From Membranipora membranacea (taxonomy: Eukaryota > Bryozoa > Gymnolaemata > Cheilostomatida > Membraniporidae), in assembly GCA_914767715.1 (NCBI GenBank), contig OU612074.1, forward strand, positions 13,626,062 through 13,690,061: a DNA stretch of 64,000 nucleotides. Reading direction: 5' to 3'. The position numbers and the translations under genes were made by a program. The notes beneath the pieces were generated by a model. It was given only the letters and a program-made list of their open reading frames with translations. It did not search any database and was not told the origin of the DNA. This document shows positions 48,269-60,690 of this stretch, piece after piece (within the stretch, counting starts at the first letter, position 1; each line of letters opens with the position of its first letter).

Positions 48269-49511
48269 AAGGAGAGCTTAATATGGAATATGGAATATGT
48301 TTTGCAGAGTTCACACTGTGGTTGATGGTTCAGTTTCATCTTGAATTATTTGTTTTTGGACCATACCAACCTCAAAGTTTAATGTTCTGTAAAAATGTAA
48401 GTGTATGTGATCAGAGACAGAGACCATATATCTATAGTTTTATGCTCTCTGATGAAATGACATGAGAATAGGTGACATCTGCTGGAGGCCTGATCATTAT
48501 TTTATCAGATGTGTGTAACATAAACTACCCGAATGATATGCTAAAAAAGGCACAAAAGTTTTCATGGAAACGAGGATTAATACATCAGGTTTCAGGTTTC
48601 CACAAATTTTCTAAGAATTGTCGCTTCATCAACTGCTAATGCTGGCAGTCAACCGTGAGTTTGGGTGAGTAGACCGTTACGGCCTCGCCAGCCACCACTG
48701 TTCAGAAAAAATGGTAGGGGAGGCGGAAATTCTTGAGTTTGTGAAGTAACACTATAGGTTGGGCACTGTAAGGTCCTCCTGTGGATTCAGGGGTTGGTCC
48801 CCAGCCGTTAAAGCGCATAAATGATACAAATAGCATATGGAAGTCCCAAATGAGCTGATTCTGACATGGAATATTCAAATATAAGATTTTTAGGCCACTC
48901 TATTGAGCATTCAAGGGGGGGGGGGGGGTAGAGCGCCCCTGCCTCCCCTAGAATGCTCAATATAATCAACAATGGGCCTGCTGTTAAATTAGGATATGGG
49001 AATTGGGAACAAACAGAGCTTAGTACGCTGATCGTATATTTTCGAAGAATTGGCGCATCAATGATTTCTAATGTCAGTGTGAGATGAGCATCAGCACACA
49101 AAATATGCAAGTGTACTTTGACAGCCTGAATTTTGAGGTCATAGATTCTGTAATTTTTTTAAAAATAAATCTTGTCGAAGGGCAAGTGATATTAATCAGA
49201 AAATGCACAATGCACAATGCACAATGCACAAATGCACAATGGTATGTGCAAATTTAAATCTGTTGAAAGGATGTGCGTAAATTGTCTAAGAATGCAGAAG
49301 AAAAGAACGCGAGTGTTTTGTCTTGAAGTAAGCCAAGATCTAACATTTCAACAACTTTATCACTCAATTTCTGGACAATGGAGCTTAATAAACACTGACC
49401 GACTTCCCCATTGACAAATGACCATTGAAGGGTTTTATCTTAACCTGTCAACACCCATCTTGAAATGATTGATGAGATAACATACTGTAATGAAGTCTTG
49501 TGAGACTTAAA
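48269..49511. repeat. Interspersed repeat, copy A (1.24 kb)
   Basis: Runs from AAGGAGAGCTTAATATGG to GTGAGACTTAAA and matches 52,604-54,284 at high identity except for an extra 580 bp in the latter. Contains a run of G at about 48,915-48,929 and a (GCACAAT)n run at 49,204-49,240, which is only two units long in the other copy. It begins about 20 bp from the right arm of the large inverted repeat. It encodes nothing recognisable, and its class is unknown. Confidence 0.8.
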
Positions 49512-51046
49512 TTGTTGCCAGATGATTTTTTGCTCAGGTCCAGGGTGTGGTTATGTTGACATGGTTATTTATGTGAAGCCCTTTTTACACTAGGATAAAA
49601 TCAGAGATACAGCAACCTACTGAATCCATATCCTGGTGAATCTATAAATGTGTGACACTTGGTTAACATTTTAAATTTCAGCTTATCTCTGGCTAACATC
49701 ATTTCAAGGAAGTCAGAAACAAAACTGTCATAGTACTAGGAATACTGAAGCTTCTGAGTGGTTGGTAACAATAGTTTGATCAGCAGTTAGTTTGGTGATG
49801 AGTTGGCCTCTATATGTCTACAGGTACCTTAAATTGTGTGGGAGGTTGATTGACTTAAAATGTATTGTGTATGTCTGTGTACTGAAAACAGCAACATTGC
49901 TGTATTTTTTAAAACTTCAATTATTGGCAAAATCATGATAAATGATAGTGACTTATTCCCACAACACTGATTACCTCATTATTGCAAGAATTTAGGTTAA
50001 GCTGATTTCCCAGAATCAGGGGTGTAGCATAACTACCAATGACACCCCTCCTAAGAAGACTCTGAATTGTTGATGGGTGTATCCTTTGAAGTGCGCATAG
50101 TATTACTGAGTTTTTACAATATATAACTTTGGAGGTTTCCGAGATGTGATCATATCAAGAGACTATTCGGCATGCTATATAGTTTCGTTCTACAGGATGT
50201 GTCAGGGGTATGTTAAGTTTGTATCCACGCCTGGCTGGATTCAAGCATGTATGAACTATGATTTTTACCACGTTTAACCAGCACTTGCCCGTGATTGTCA
50301 TGAGAATATATAGTTCAGTATTTATAATCTTTGGTTCAGTTCTGGATGTACTGGAGTACATAACCACTGAGGCGGAACGGAGGAAGAGCAGATCGCTCAC
50401 ATCCAGGAACATATCAATATATACAGATACTAAACCGTGGGACAACCAATTCGCTGACAGAGACAGCGGAGTGAAGGCGTGAAGAGTCAGTCGGACAGGC
50501 TCAACAGCGTACATAAAATCATAACACCGTTGAATAGACAGGTATGTATATTACTTCAGCAACAGTTGTAGGCTGCTCCATAACATATTATCACAAAGTA
50601 AGGATATATCCTTACTCTGTGCTGTGACATTATTATCATTATTGATATGGTGGCTGATTGCAAGACCTTTTTGTTTTTGAAGATTTTGGTGTTGTTTAAT
50701 TCGATCAAAGTACAGACAAAGTATGTGTAGTGAGAGTAAAGGCAAAGGCAAAAGCCATAGGTTGTTACACATTATTATGATTGCAAGCCCTGCACACAAA
50801 ATAATGTTTTTGAATGATGGACCGGAATTTTTACTTTTGTTAATCCAATTAAAGTATGGACAAAGCATGCGTAGTGCGATGTAAAGTTCTCAATGCCAAA
50901 AACCCGATACAACCCGACGAGCTAATTCCTTAGCGATAACAGCTGATTCGCTATCTTTTGTTTGTGTTGACTGAGTTTTGCGCACCCTACTATTCGGATC
51001 AATAGTGCGATTGTTTTCACAAACGACTGCTCATGTTTTGTTATAG
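49512..51046. other. Upstream region of the nuclear receptor
   Basis: AGACAG followed by GTATGT at 50,541 is a good 5' splice site and TTTTGTTATAG at 51,046 a good 3' splice site, suggesting a non-coding first exon ending at 50,540. A 119-codon minus-strand ORF at 50,155-50,514 overlaps a plus-strand one; neither has a recognisable domain. Confidence 0.45.
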
Positions 51047-51106
51047 GTGCTTGAAAGCAATTTGATCCAGTGAAAAACTCGGTGGGTACATAAGGGATAA
51101 TCAGAA

Positions 51107-54100
51107 ATGCATGCAAAGCCGGACGAACTGGTCATCAGTATGGATCTGTCAGGAAGTGACCAACAGAGAGCTGAGTACGGCAGCGACAGCAGGACTAAAC
51201 AGCAGCAGCAGAAGGAGTCTATATGTATGGTGTGTGGAGGATTAGCCTCAGGTTATCACTATGATGTTCTTAGCTGTGAGGGATGTAAAGGTAAGTCCCG
51301 TGAAAATTATAGCCTTGTGACACAGCCAAAATATGGCCCCATCACAATGCTTCCTTAAAATGCTCTCAATTATTTTTAGCATAATATAAAAAATATCATA
51401 TATGCTTCTAGCTTTCAACTTTTTCAAATATTTGTTATGAATCTCTATTTACCCAGAAGCAATTAACGACAAAATTATGTAGAACAAAAAGCGGAACATA
51501 AAAAAAAAACTCATTCCTCTCTCGCAACTCATTTTTGGCCAGTGAAATATTTACGGAGTCAATAATTTAGTTGTTTCATTGTGTCCGCATCGATTCTTAT
51601 CTGTGCAGTTTCTCTTATTTGGTTAATTAAGGACTCAAATGGCTATCAAAATATGGTCCAGAAACGAGTTCAGGATTGAGAGCAACTGCTCCATCAAGTT
51701 TTCACAGTTTTTCATTTTAACTAGCATGAAGTAGTCACAAGATTTTAACCCTGCACAAAGTTTGAAGGGTTTTAACAATACAAAATCAACTTGCATTTGT
51801 GATACCAGTTGGCACAGCAAAGAAGTAAAAAGTGGCTGCTCGTTTTTCAAATCTACTGTCACTGTTAGTGAAAACTGTATTGCCGGTCGATTCCTTTACA
51901 ATATCATGGGAAATTCCTCACAACAAACACTGGTCCCGCTGTTATTTGCATTAATCCCGGTAAAAATATGTTGATGTTTTTTACTTAAGCCTAGTTTTTG
52001 ACACAAGTGTAAAACCTCTAAATTATTAACGGTTGAAAGTACTATTATCTGGGTGATGACATGCCAAAAATTGGTGTGTAGCTATGCTGCAAATCAGATG
52101 TCCTTATCAATTGTGCTTTGCAAGATGGATGTTGAATGATTGTAAGTTTTTTACATGTGAGTTAACAGGATGAACATCCTTATCACAAATTTCCATAAAA
52201 TGGCCAGATTGTGTGTTGAAAAAACTGTAATGTAGAGTGTTTGAGATGATCTAGGTCTCTGGACTGGCAAAACAGCAAAATAAGAGAAGCCGAACTTATG
52301 AAAGTGTTTTCTGAAGATCAAGTTGCCACACTATCCTGAAGCAATTTTATATTCTAAAGCCATATCTAAAAACGCGAAAAACACAAGGCTTAAATGCTAT
52401 CCATCCATCGGTCGATACCTTTTCTCGGCTAGGGGCACAAGTACTCAGTCATTGTCCCTAAACTAGGGCACAGTTCAAGCAATCCCATTGGATAGATTTT
52501 ATCAGGTCAACTCCAGTCATTTACCCCATAGGACATTGTGAATGATCAGCACAGCCTGTGAGTCTGTGAAATGCCGATAAAAATCATCTCGATGTGGGTA
52601 ACAAGGAGAGCTGAATATGGAATATTAGTAGTAGTAGTAGTAATCTTTTTATTGAAATATAAAAATACGGAAGAACACAAAAGCCTCTATTTGCAGGCAA
52701 AAATGATGATCCAGTCTGGCAAATTGAAATATTGTTTCCAATTTAGTGACAAAAATGGAAATTTTTTGTTTTGTTTTTTTTTAAGGTTAATAGTGAGACA
52801 TAAAAAAGAGATGTGTTTATAAAGTTTCAGTCAAAATATAAGATGAAGTAAGCAGCTTGAGTATTTATGTGATATCTAAACCTGAGCTGAAACCGCTTGT
52901 TTTTGAGCTATTTACAACAAGATGTTGATAATACGGTACTACAACGAAAACTATTGGTGGACAAAATAAAATTCCTTTCGAGTTTTGAAATGTGACGACA
53001 ATGCAACAATTTACAATGACTGTGGCAAGAACATGAATGAGACAGAATGGGCAATTAGACTTTTAGCTATTTACAGCACAAAAACATAGTTTCACAGTCT
53101 CCTAGTCCTAAGAGATAAATAACTTGAGCTAAGTATATTTAAGCTATACCCAAAACAAAATGTGGTTTCTCAGTCTCCTAAGAAATATAATACTTCGGTA
53201 CTCTAATGTACTCTAATGTTTTGCAGAGTTCACTCTGTGGTTGATGGTTCAGTTTCATCTTGAATTATTTGTTTTTGGATCATAATTTTATCAGATGTGT
53301 GTAACATAAACTACCCGAATGATATGCTAAAAAAGGGACAAAAGTATTCATGGAAACGAGGATTAATACATCAGGTTTCGGGTTTCCACATATTTTCTAA
53401 GAATTGTCGCTTCATCAACTGCTAATGCTGGCAGTCAACCGTGAGTTTGGGTGAGTAGACCGTTACGGCCTCGCCAGCCGCCACTGTTCAGAGCCGTAGT
53501 TCAGAAAAAATGGTAGGGGAGGCGGAAATTCTTGAGGTTGTGAAGTAACACTATAGGTTGGGCACTGTAAGGTCCTCCTGTGGATTCAGGGGTTGGTCCC
53601 CAGCCGTTAAAGCGCATAAATGATACAAATAGCATATGGAAGTCCCAAAAGAGCTGATTCTGACATGGAATATTCAAATATAAGATTTTTAGGCCACCCT
53701 ATTGAGCATTCAAGGGGGGGGGGTAGAGCGCCCCTGCCTCCCCTAGAATGCTCAATATAATCCACTATGGGCCTGCTGTTAAATTAGGATATGGGAACAA
53801 ACAGAGCTTAGTACGCTGATCGTATATTTTCGAAGACTTGGCGCATCAATGATTTCTAATGTCAGTGTGAGATGAGTATCAGCACATAAAAATATGCAAG
53901 TGTACTTTGACAGCCTGATTTTTAAGGTCATAGATTCTGTAATTTAAAAAAAAAGATCTTGTAGAATGGCAAGTGATATTAATCAGAAAATGCGAATGCA
54001 CAATGCACAATGGTATGTGCAAATTTAAATCTGTTGAAAGGATGTGCGTAAATTGTCTAAGAATGCAGAAGAAAAAAACGTGAGTGTTTTGTCTTTGAAG

Positions 54101-57100
54101 TAGCCAAGATCTAACATTTCAACAACTTTATCACTCAATTTCTGGACAATGGAGCTTAATAAACACTGACCGACTTCCCCATTGACAAATGACCATTGAC
54201 GGGTTTTATCTTAACCTGTCAACACCCATCTTGAAATGATTGATGAGATAACATACTGTAACGAAGTCTTGTGAGACTTAAAATGCGACAAACACAAGGC
54301 TTAAATGCTATCCATCCATCGGTCGATACCTTTTCTTGGTTAGGGGCACAAGTACTCAGTCATTGTCCCTAAACTAGGGCACAATTCAAGCAATCCCATT
54401 GGATAGATTTTATCAGGTCAACTCCAGTCATTTACCCCATAGGACATTGTGAATGATCAGCACAGCTTGTGATTCCGTGAAATGCCAATAAAACTCATCT
54501 CGATGTGGGTAACATGAATTAACAAACTGAATAATTGTTCTATTTCCAACGTTGCCAAGGCATCTAGCCAATAATAAACCCTGTCTTGTCATTGTACAAT
54601 TATAAGGAAGACAATCCTGGATTTCAAAAATAAAGAGATCTGCCTTCCAAATCAAGTTGTCTAGTGATCGAAGCTCGTGTTTCATAATGTTTTAAATTTC
54701 ACCTTCTCTGATTTTTGAACTACTTTGCTGAAAAATAATCCCATCACTCATGATATCGTGCCTTGCACGATGACTGGCATTTTCCGTCTGGATCGAATTT
54801 AGGAAGAAAGTGGGCCTATCGCTACCAAACAAATACGCACTCACTTGCAATTATAGATATTGTGAAATTGAGTACGCACACTTATAGAAGGTCACCTTCG
54901 CCACAACCAATGACCATTGACCAATGACCAACTTTATGACGGCCTTGAGATTAGACCAAGCTCTCAACTTTCAACTCAACTAATTCCCAAAGGCTTAAAA
55001 ATGTCCTATTATTTTGTATGTGGACTCATCGCCATGTATGATGTTCAAAACAGCCAGCCTCACCCTCATGATTTTGATGTGTCTTACTTTTAGTGTAAAG
55101 TGTCCTTTGAAGAGAGCTGTGTTATTCTGAGCATGATGCCTTTTACTTTCAGGGTTTTTTCGACGTAGAGTACATAAGAATATGAGCACCAAATGTCGCC
55201 ATGATGGAAATTGTGAGATAAATGTGGCCAGCAGAAAGAAGTGTCCCGGCTGTAGGCTCAAGAAATGTCTCACAGTTGGCATGAAGCAAAGCTGTAAGTT
55301 AATTTGCGAACCAATTTCAAACGTTCATACTTGAATTACTTATGGGTTGAACACCTCAAATGGTGCGTGGTGCTCCTTTAGGCTCATACAAGGACATGGG
55401 CTCGGATTGGAAGTTTCCGAGACACTACACAACACCAACAGGAGTGAAGAAGATTGAATCCATGTTCAGTCTTATGATACAAACAACAAATCGACAAATG
55501 AAAAATGGCCAAACAGGCTGAATAATTTTTGTTTGCATTGTGACCGCAGTAGGCACTAGTAAAGGCATCAATCTTCATGTTCCAAACCAAACCAAACTGA
55601 TGGGCTGTATCCTTTGTCACGCCCACATATTTTGAGGCTAAATGAAGAGACAAGAATAACTGCCTTCAACTCCTTGTTGAACTGCATTGTGAGGTGAAAA
55701 TACTATCAAAAAGCAAAATTTAATCATCAAAGAATTTAACCAGAACTGATATACTGGTTATCCTCAAACAAATCGATCTGTGCCAAACAATTAATGCCTA
55801 AAGATTGCTTCCCCTCTATCTGATTAAAAAGAGAAACCTGGTCAGCATATAAAAGCCTTTCCATAATTGTAATTGGATCCGTCCATACAGGTTTACTCAC
55901 AGAGTTTCAGTGTAATGCGCGAGGATCTCGCCGCATGAAGAGACAGGTATCCGAGAACACCGAACCTTCAGTGAAGGAACAACGTCTCGACGCTGACACT
56001 GTTTTCTATGCAGGGGACAACCACACCTCATCAAGCTCACCTGTAGCTACACGAAACACCCACAGCAACATGTCATGTAAGACAGCAGTGACGCAAGTCA
56101 GCATTTACCAAACCAATCTGTATCTGTGGCCGTCAACATTAACAGCAAACCAAATTGGTGCACAGTTATGTTTTTGCGAGACTACTAAAAGATTCCTCAG
56201 TTGTACAGAGGAAGAAAACTCACAGACTGCACCCTAGGTTGTCAGCATCAGTCAAATATGTTTTTCACACTATTCACATATGAAAATGATGAACACACTC
56301 TGTATAATTCTCTCACATCACATACTATGTTTTACAGCGAGGGGAAGCAGTTGTAGTAGTGATACTTTAGATGACGGTTACTTGCTAGGTGGTGATGTTT
56401 TACAAGCATGTCTGTTACAAGATACCAAATCTCTGATTGATTCCCTTCTAAAGATACAGGAGAAGTACAAACTCATACCTCAGGAACTGCTAAGTCGTTA
56501 CACCACTGACCACGCCCCTGTAAGTTCTGAAACGAAAGAAAGCTTGGAAGAAAATATCTGCGGTTTCGCAATGACATTTTGTGAAATTATCATGAACTTG
56601 CATGATGTATTGCAACATAAGCAGTGAATGTAAATACTTAGCTTTGGAAAGATTTAAAGATAAACGACTCTTGTAAAATATAATATGTCAGTACCAAGAT
56701 AAACCAAGGTGGTCCATTTGCCTGCATTTGGTGTTGCTACTCCATCCACTGGTCACGCCACAGTGGAAGGGAGCAACAGGAATGCAGGCAATTGGATTAA
56801 ACTTGACCTAGTATGAAGGTGACTGAATGTGCTGGGGAGGTAATATATACGTTTGTTCCTCCTTTAGCTTGATCTGTGTACTAAGACTGTGACACATGAG
56901 GGTAGACAACAGAAGCTAAGCTCTCAGCACGCACAGACCACCATACTCACCGCAGATCTGATTATACGCAGCGCTAAGGAAACGTACCCATTCAGTCAGT
57001 TCGGAATCGATGATCAGACCATGATGATAAGGGTAAATATTCCTCTGAGCAACGGTCTATTTAGTTGTTTTCATTTTCAATGGTCAGTGCCCTTTGTCTT

Positions 57101-59631
57101 GGTTGCCATGCGCAGCAATTCACTAGTAATCCGAGGCGTCGGGTCAACGACCCTCTTTGTTTACAGTATGCCCACAGGCCCATCAAGGTCGAAAAGTAAA
57201 ATGAATCGAGGGGTGAAGATATGAAAACAGGTGTTCGCATCTTCACCACTTGACCCGCTTTGATTTGCCGTTCTGGAGAAAGGAGTAAATCTCAAGGTGA
57301 AATCTAGCCCAGAGTTGAAAATGGATTTCAATATCTATATGAAAAGGAAGATTTCAACTAGCCGGCTTCATTAAAACACCCTATTGCTTTGTCTGACTGT
57401 TTTCAAAAAGGTTGTCTGGACTTTTTTAATCAGTCATTGACCTCTCCCCGACAAAAATAGCTTATCTTGTTGACGACATTAGAAAGAAAATATTTGTGCA
57501 AAATTAAGAGGTCATTGACAGAACTGGCTATGTGGGCTCACTACTGTGTAGCAACATGTCTGGTTATAAAACAAACAGCAACTTCAGTAGACGAGCTTAT
57601 CATCCATATACAAGTTTAGGCGTCGATTGCAATGGCGGATTTAAAATAATATTGAGTTATGAAAACTGGCGTCCCGATAGAATGTGACTATAATGACCAT
57701 TACGATTAGGCCTGTTATCCTAATATTGAGATAGGCGGGTAAAATGAAAGAAAAAGTTCTGATCTGATCAGATGGCGGCCATGTGGCCGCCTCTCTGCCG
57801 AACAGCCAATCAGATCAGACCCGACACAGGTGCGATTGATGGTGTCACATCCTTTTCCATCAGAGACCGCAACGCTGAATATCTCGCTTAATTCGCTTTC
57901 ATTTTAACCACAATGGCCAATTCTAGAATATACTGTCTAACCATCATTTTTGGTATTGGCGGTTGGGTGGCCTTCTCTCTACTGCATAGCCAATCAGATT
58001 AGAGCTAAATCGTTGGCTATACTGCATAGCCAATCAGATTAGAGCTAACACGTTGGCTACACCATACCAAGAAACAAGAATTTGGTACTAGGTACTGGGT
58101 TCAATAATGTTCTCTACGAAAACTATGAGTTGAACTTTAAATAGATCGGTATTTTTATTGTAGGGTAGTATGGCAGGTTTATCATTGCTGAGGTTAGCAG
58201 ACACATATAACTCATCAACTGACTCTGTAACAATGGCCGACACCGAGGTGCACACGACAGACTCCTTACGATATATCGGCGGAGACGACCTCCCTGACTG
58301 TGTGTTCCAGCTTAGTAGAAATCTATCAGAGCTGTGTACAGATAACATAGAATTCTCTCTCCTCTCAGCCATATATCTCTACTCAGGTAACAATACTTTT
58401 ATCATAATATTATACCTATAATAGATACTAAACAATCTTTATTATATCATGTATCATGTATTATATATAATGTATATTATATAATATACAATCTATGATA
58501 TATCATACATAATATATAATGTAAAGCATACTATAATTATGGAATGAGAGATCAGAGGGGGTCATTGTGCGGTCAATAAAGTTTTTGTCCGGGCCACACA
58601 TTTGACCAACTTCCACGATGGCCTTTTTAAAAGGTTGATTAAAATCCGATGTCTTATCACTCGCCCATCCCAAGGCATGGGCGGCGAAATATTATTGCCT
58701 TATTGGCGAGGCCGCAATATCTGCGCCAATTTGCTCTCTGTTTGCAGGCACCTGGGGGACCAACCAATCCCCAATAGAAGATGGACTGCAGTGGGATTTG
58801 AACCCAAGCTCTATCCAACTGAGCCACCTCCTACTCCTCCTACCTTGTAAATATTAGAACCGGACCTGACCTTTGACACATAAATTATCGATGCCCATTG
58901 AAGTTGTACAAGCAGGTGTTGAAATCGAGTTAATCGCCTCGGACGATCTATAGTTTGTGGCCCAGCTTTAATAACCCCAACCTGTAATATATTAATATTG
59001 ATGCCAAGGGTGCCAACTGCCAAGGGTGCCAAGGGTCTATTTTAGGGCTTCATTTTTTGGCCAGGCAAATAGTTAACCATTATTGATATCAGCATATCAC
59101 TCTTGTTAGCTGCACTTGCCAGATTCACAAAATAGAATGACTAAGAGAATCCTTGAGGTATTCGACCACAAGTGATACAAATGTGAACTTCTTAATTATA
59201 TTCATTATTTTAATTTTTTTAATGTGTTTTGCAATTGCACCAGAGACAATGGATACCATAGATGGTGTCTGCCCACTTCATGAACATGTATTAACTGTAC
59301 TGTATTATATAATTCAGCATTTAGCGTTATCCCTTCCTGATTTTTTCTTTTAGAACGACTCAATATAAAAAACCAGTCACTGCTACACCAAGCTCAGGAG
59401 TTATACAGCAGTACTCTTCAGCAGTATTGTGATTACAAAGAGGGGCCTCAATCAGGCTGCAAACGATTTGCTAAACTCATCATGAAAATCGTCAACCTGA
59501 ACGAGCTCGGACAAATACATAACTCTGTACGATTTCCTGTTAAACTTGACTTAGACTTGAGTAACACTCCTGAGTTTCTACAGAACTTGTTCCAGATATC
59601 TGTGGCAGAAACACACACACTGATTACGTGA
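51107..59631 (+). CDS. Nuclear receptor, NR1-like DNA-binding domain
   Basis: Seven coding exons join in phase to give 452 residues: 51107-51290, 55153-55293, 55891-56076, 56338-56519, 56868-57032, 58164-58386 and 59354-59631. An in-frame TAA 9 nt upstream fixes the start. A short, Gln-rich A/B region precedes the DNA-binding domain (40-105). Zinc finger one uses Cys40, 43, 57 and 60 with P-box CEGCKG; finger two uses Cys76, 82, 92 and 95. [20 protein letters not shown] and the hinge start CLLTEFQC resemble the EcR/FXR/LXR group. The usual CGD after Cys43 is CGG. The ligand-binding domain shows the signature [20 protein letters not shown], then [12 protein letters not shown]. The last helix, FLQNLFQIS, has no Glu where AF-2 normally has one. 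It should act as a DNA-binding regulator; ligand and exact subfamily are unknown. The exon 1-2 split inside finger one (K-G/FF) is conserved in many receptors. Confidence 0.95.
52379..54514. repeat. Repeat copy B flanked by 225-bp direct repeats
   Basis: Positions 52,379-52,603 and 54,290-54,514 are direct repeats exactly 1,911 bp apart with only scattered substitutions (for example TTTTCTCGGCTAGG versus TTTTCTTGGTTAGG). They abut the ends of the interspersed repeat shared with 48,269-49,511, which lies precisely between them. LTRs or duplicated flank are both possible. A segment of about 580 bp (52,626-53,205) starting with (TAG)n, reading AATAAAAAG on the minus strand, is inserted in this copy and looks like the 3' end of a LINE-type element. 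All lies in coding intron 1 of the nuclear receptor. Confidence 0.8.
56705..56805. repeat. Short MITE, copy 2 of 2
   Basis: CCATTTGCCTGCATTTGG at one end and CAGGCAATTGGATTAA at the other are near-complements. The core GGTCACGCC.CAGTGGAAGGG matches the element at 37,995-38,075. It lies in the nuclear receptor intron between exons 4 and 5. Confidence 0.7.
57965..58065. repeat. Tandem 52-bp duplication with CCAAT-like motifs
   Basis: CTGCATAGCCAATCAGATTA followed by GAGCTAA and CGTTGGCTA occurs twice in tandem. CCAATCAGAT also appears near 57,805. The duplication sits in a nuclear receptor intron about 110 bp before an exon. It could carry NF-Y-type sites, but intronic position and short length make this a weak inference. 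Confidence 0.5.
58580..58850 (-). repeat. tRNA-derived SINE in the last receptor intron
   Basis: On the minus strand, GGAGGTGGCTCAGTTGGATA (58,833-58,814) gives the A box and GGGTTCAAATCCCACTGC (58,806-58,789) the B box. The body continues left, with CCCCAGGTGCCTGCAAACAG and CGGCCTCGCCAATAAGGC segments. The head is close to that of the copy at 17,460-17,790, so both belong to one SINE family. Confidence 0.78.
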
Positions 59632-60690
59632 TATACCGTGTCTGTGATATCGGACACGCTTTATAATCGCACACTGATCACGTGATATACTATTGCATGT
59701 ATATCTCTGACCGATTGAGAGTGAATTGATTCATTTAGTAAGAGTACCATCACTATGAATTTGATGTGACGTCCCGTGTTCAATTTTACTAATTAGGGGT
59801 GGGTACATGTTAGGTACTCGTACTATATTGACTCAATGATCAGAGATAAACATGATAATAGTGTAGTCTCTATATCTGTGGCAGAAATACATAGACTCTC
59901 AGTCTCACTGTGCTCCGATAACTCACAATGAACTTATCAGATGTTTATTTAGCCACTTATGTTTACCATGATGTACATAACACTGTAGTACTTGACTGTG
60001 CACCAAAACCCACATTATATCTACTGTTTGGTAGCCCCTGCAGAGGCGACATATTGCCTCATCAGTTATATTTATATTACAATACAAGCAGCATTTAAAT
60101 TCTGTGGCGCATTTAGCGTTGAGCTTGTTTTAAACCCAAGGGATTATATGCAGGTCATAAAATAGGTTTTTTTTAAACCAACAGCCATACATGTTATAAT
60201 CAAAATGTTCTCTATCTATCTTTTTATAATGCATGTTTATTGTTCTCAAACAAATACAAGGTCATTAGAAAAGACCCACATAAAGCCTTTCACAATGGTA
60301 GCCTTTCAAATCGGTGTCCGGTAAATTTCTATCGCTGGGCTCTATGTCCACCCTGCGGCATTGTCAGGCAGAATTCTGCATGTCATTTATGTGGTGCATG
60401 CCTTTTTGTGTTATAGCGATCATTATCATAGCCATCGATGTTCACACTATGATATCATGTTCTTTTGTTGATGCTGCTTTGTGGAAACTCTAACCTTTCT
60501 TCTCTAATTCAGCATTTGTCAACTTACTACAGCATTTATATCTGACTCACATTCATATCAACACATGGGAATAAGATTCGTATTTAGATGGCTAAGATCA
60601 AATTGTCACTGCCAATGGCTGATTAGTGCCTGTTTCAGTTTCTGGCAGCTTGCTGCACACTTATGAATAGGAGGTCCACCAGTCTTCTAA
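59632..60690. other. 3' flank of the nuclear receptor
   Basis: A diverged tandem CACACTGATTACGTGATATA unit (59,615-59,690) straddles the receptor stop codon. The stretch probably contains the 3' UTR. No further gene recognised. Confidence 0.4.

Noticed and set aside
50155-50514. 119-codon minus-strand ORF
   Set aside because: It overlaps a plus-strand ORF near a likely receptor 5' UTR exon; neither shows a family motif, so I left it unannotated as a gene.
56520-56627. Read-through tail of receptor exon 4
   Set aside because: CCT followed by GTAAGT is a strong donor and the next exon restores the ligand-binding domain signature in phase.
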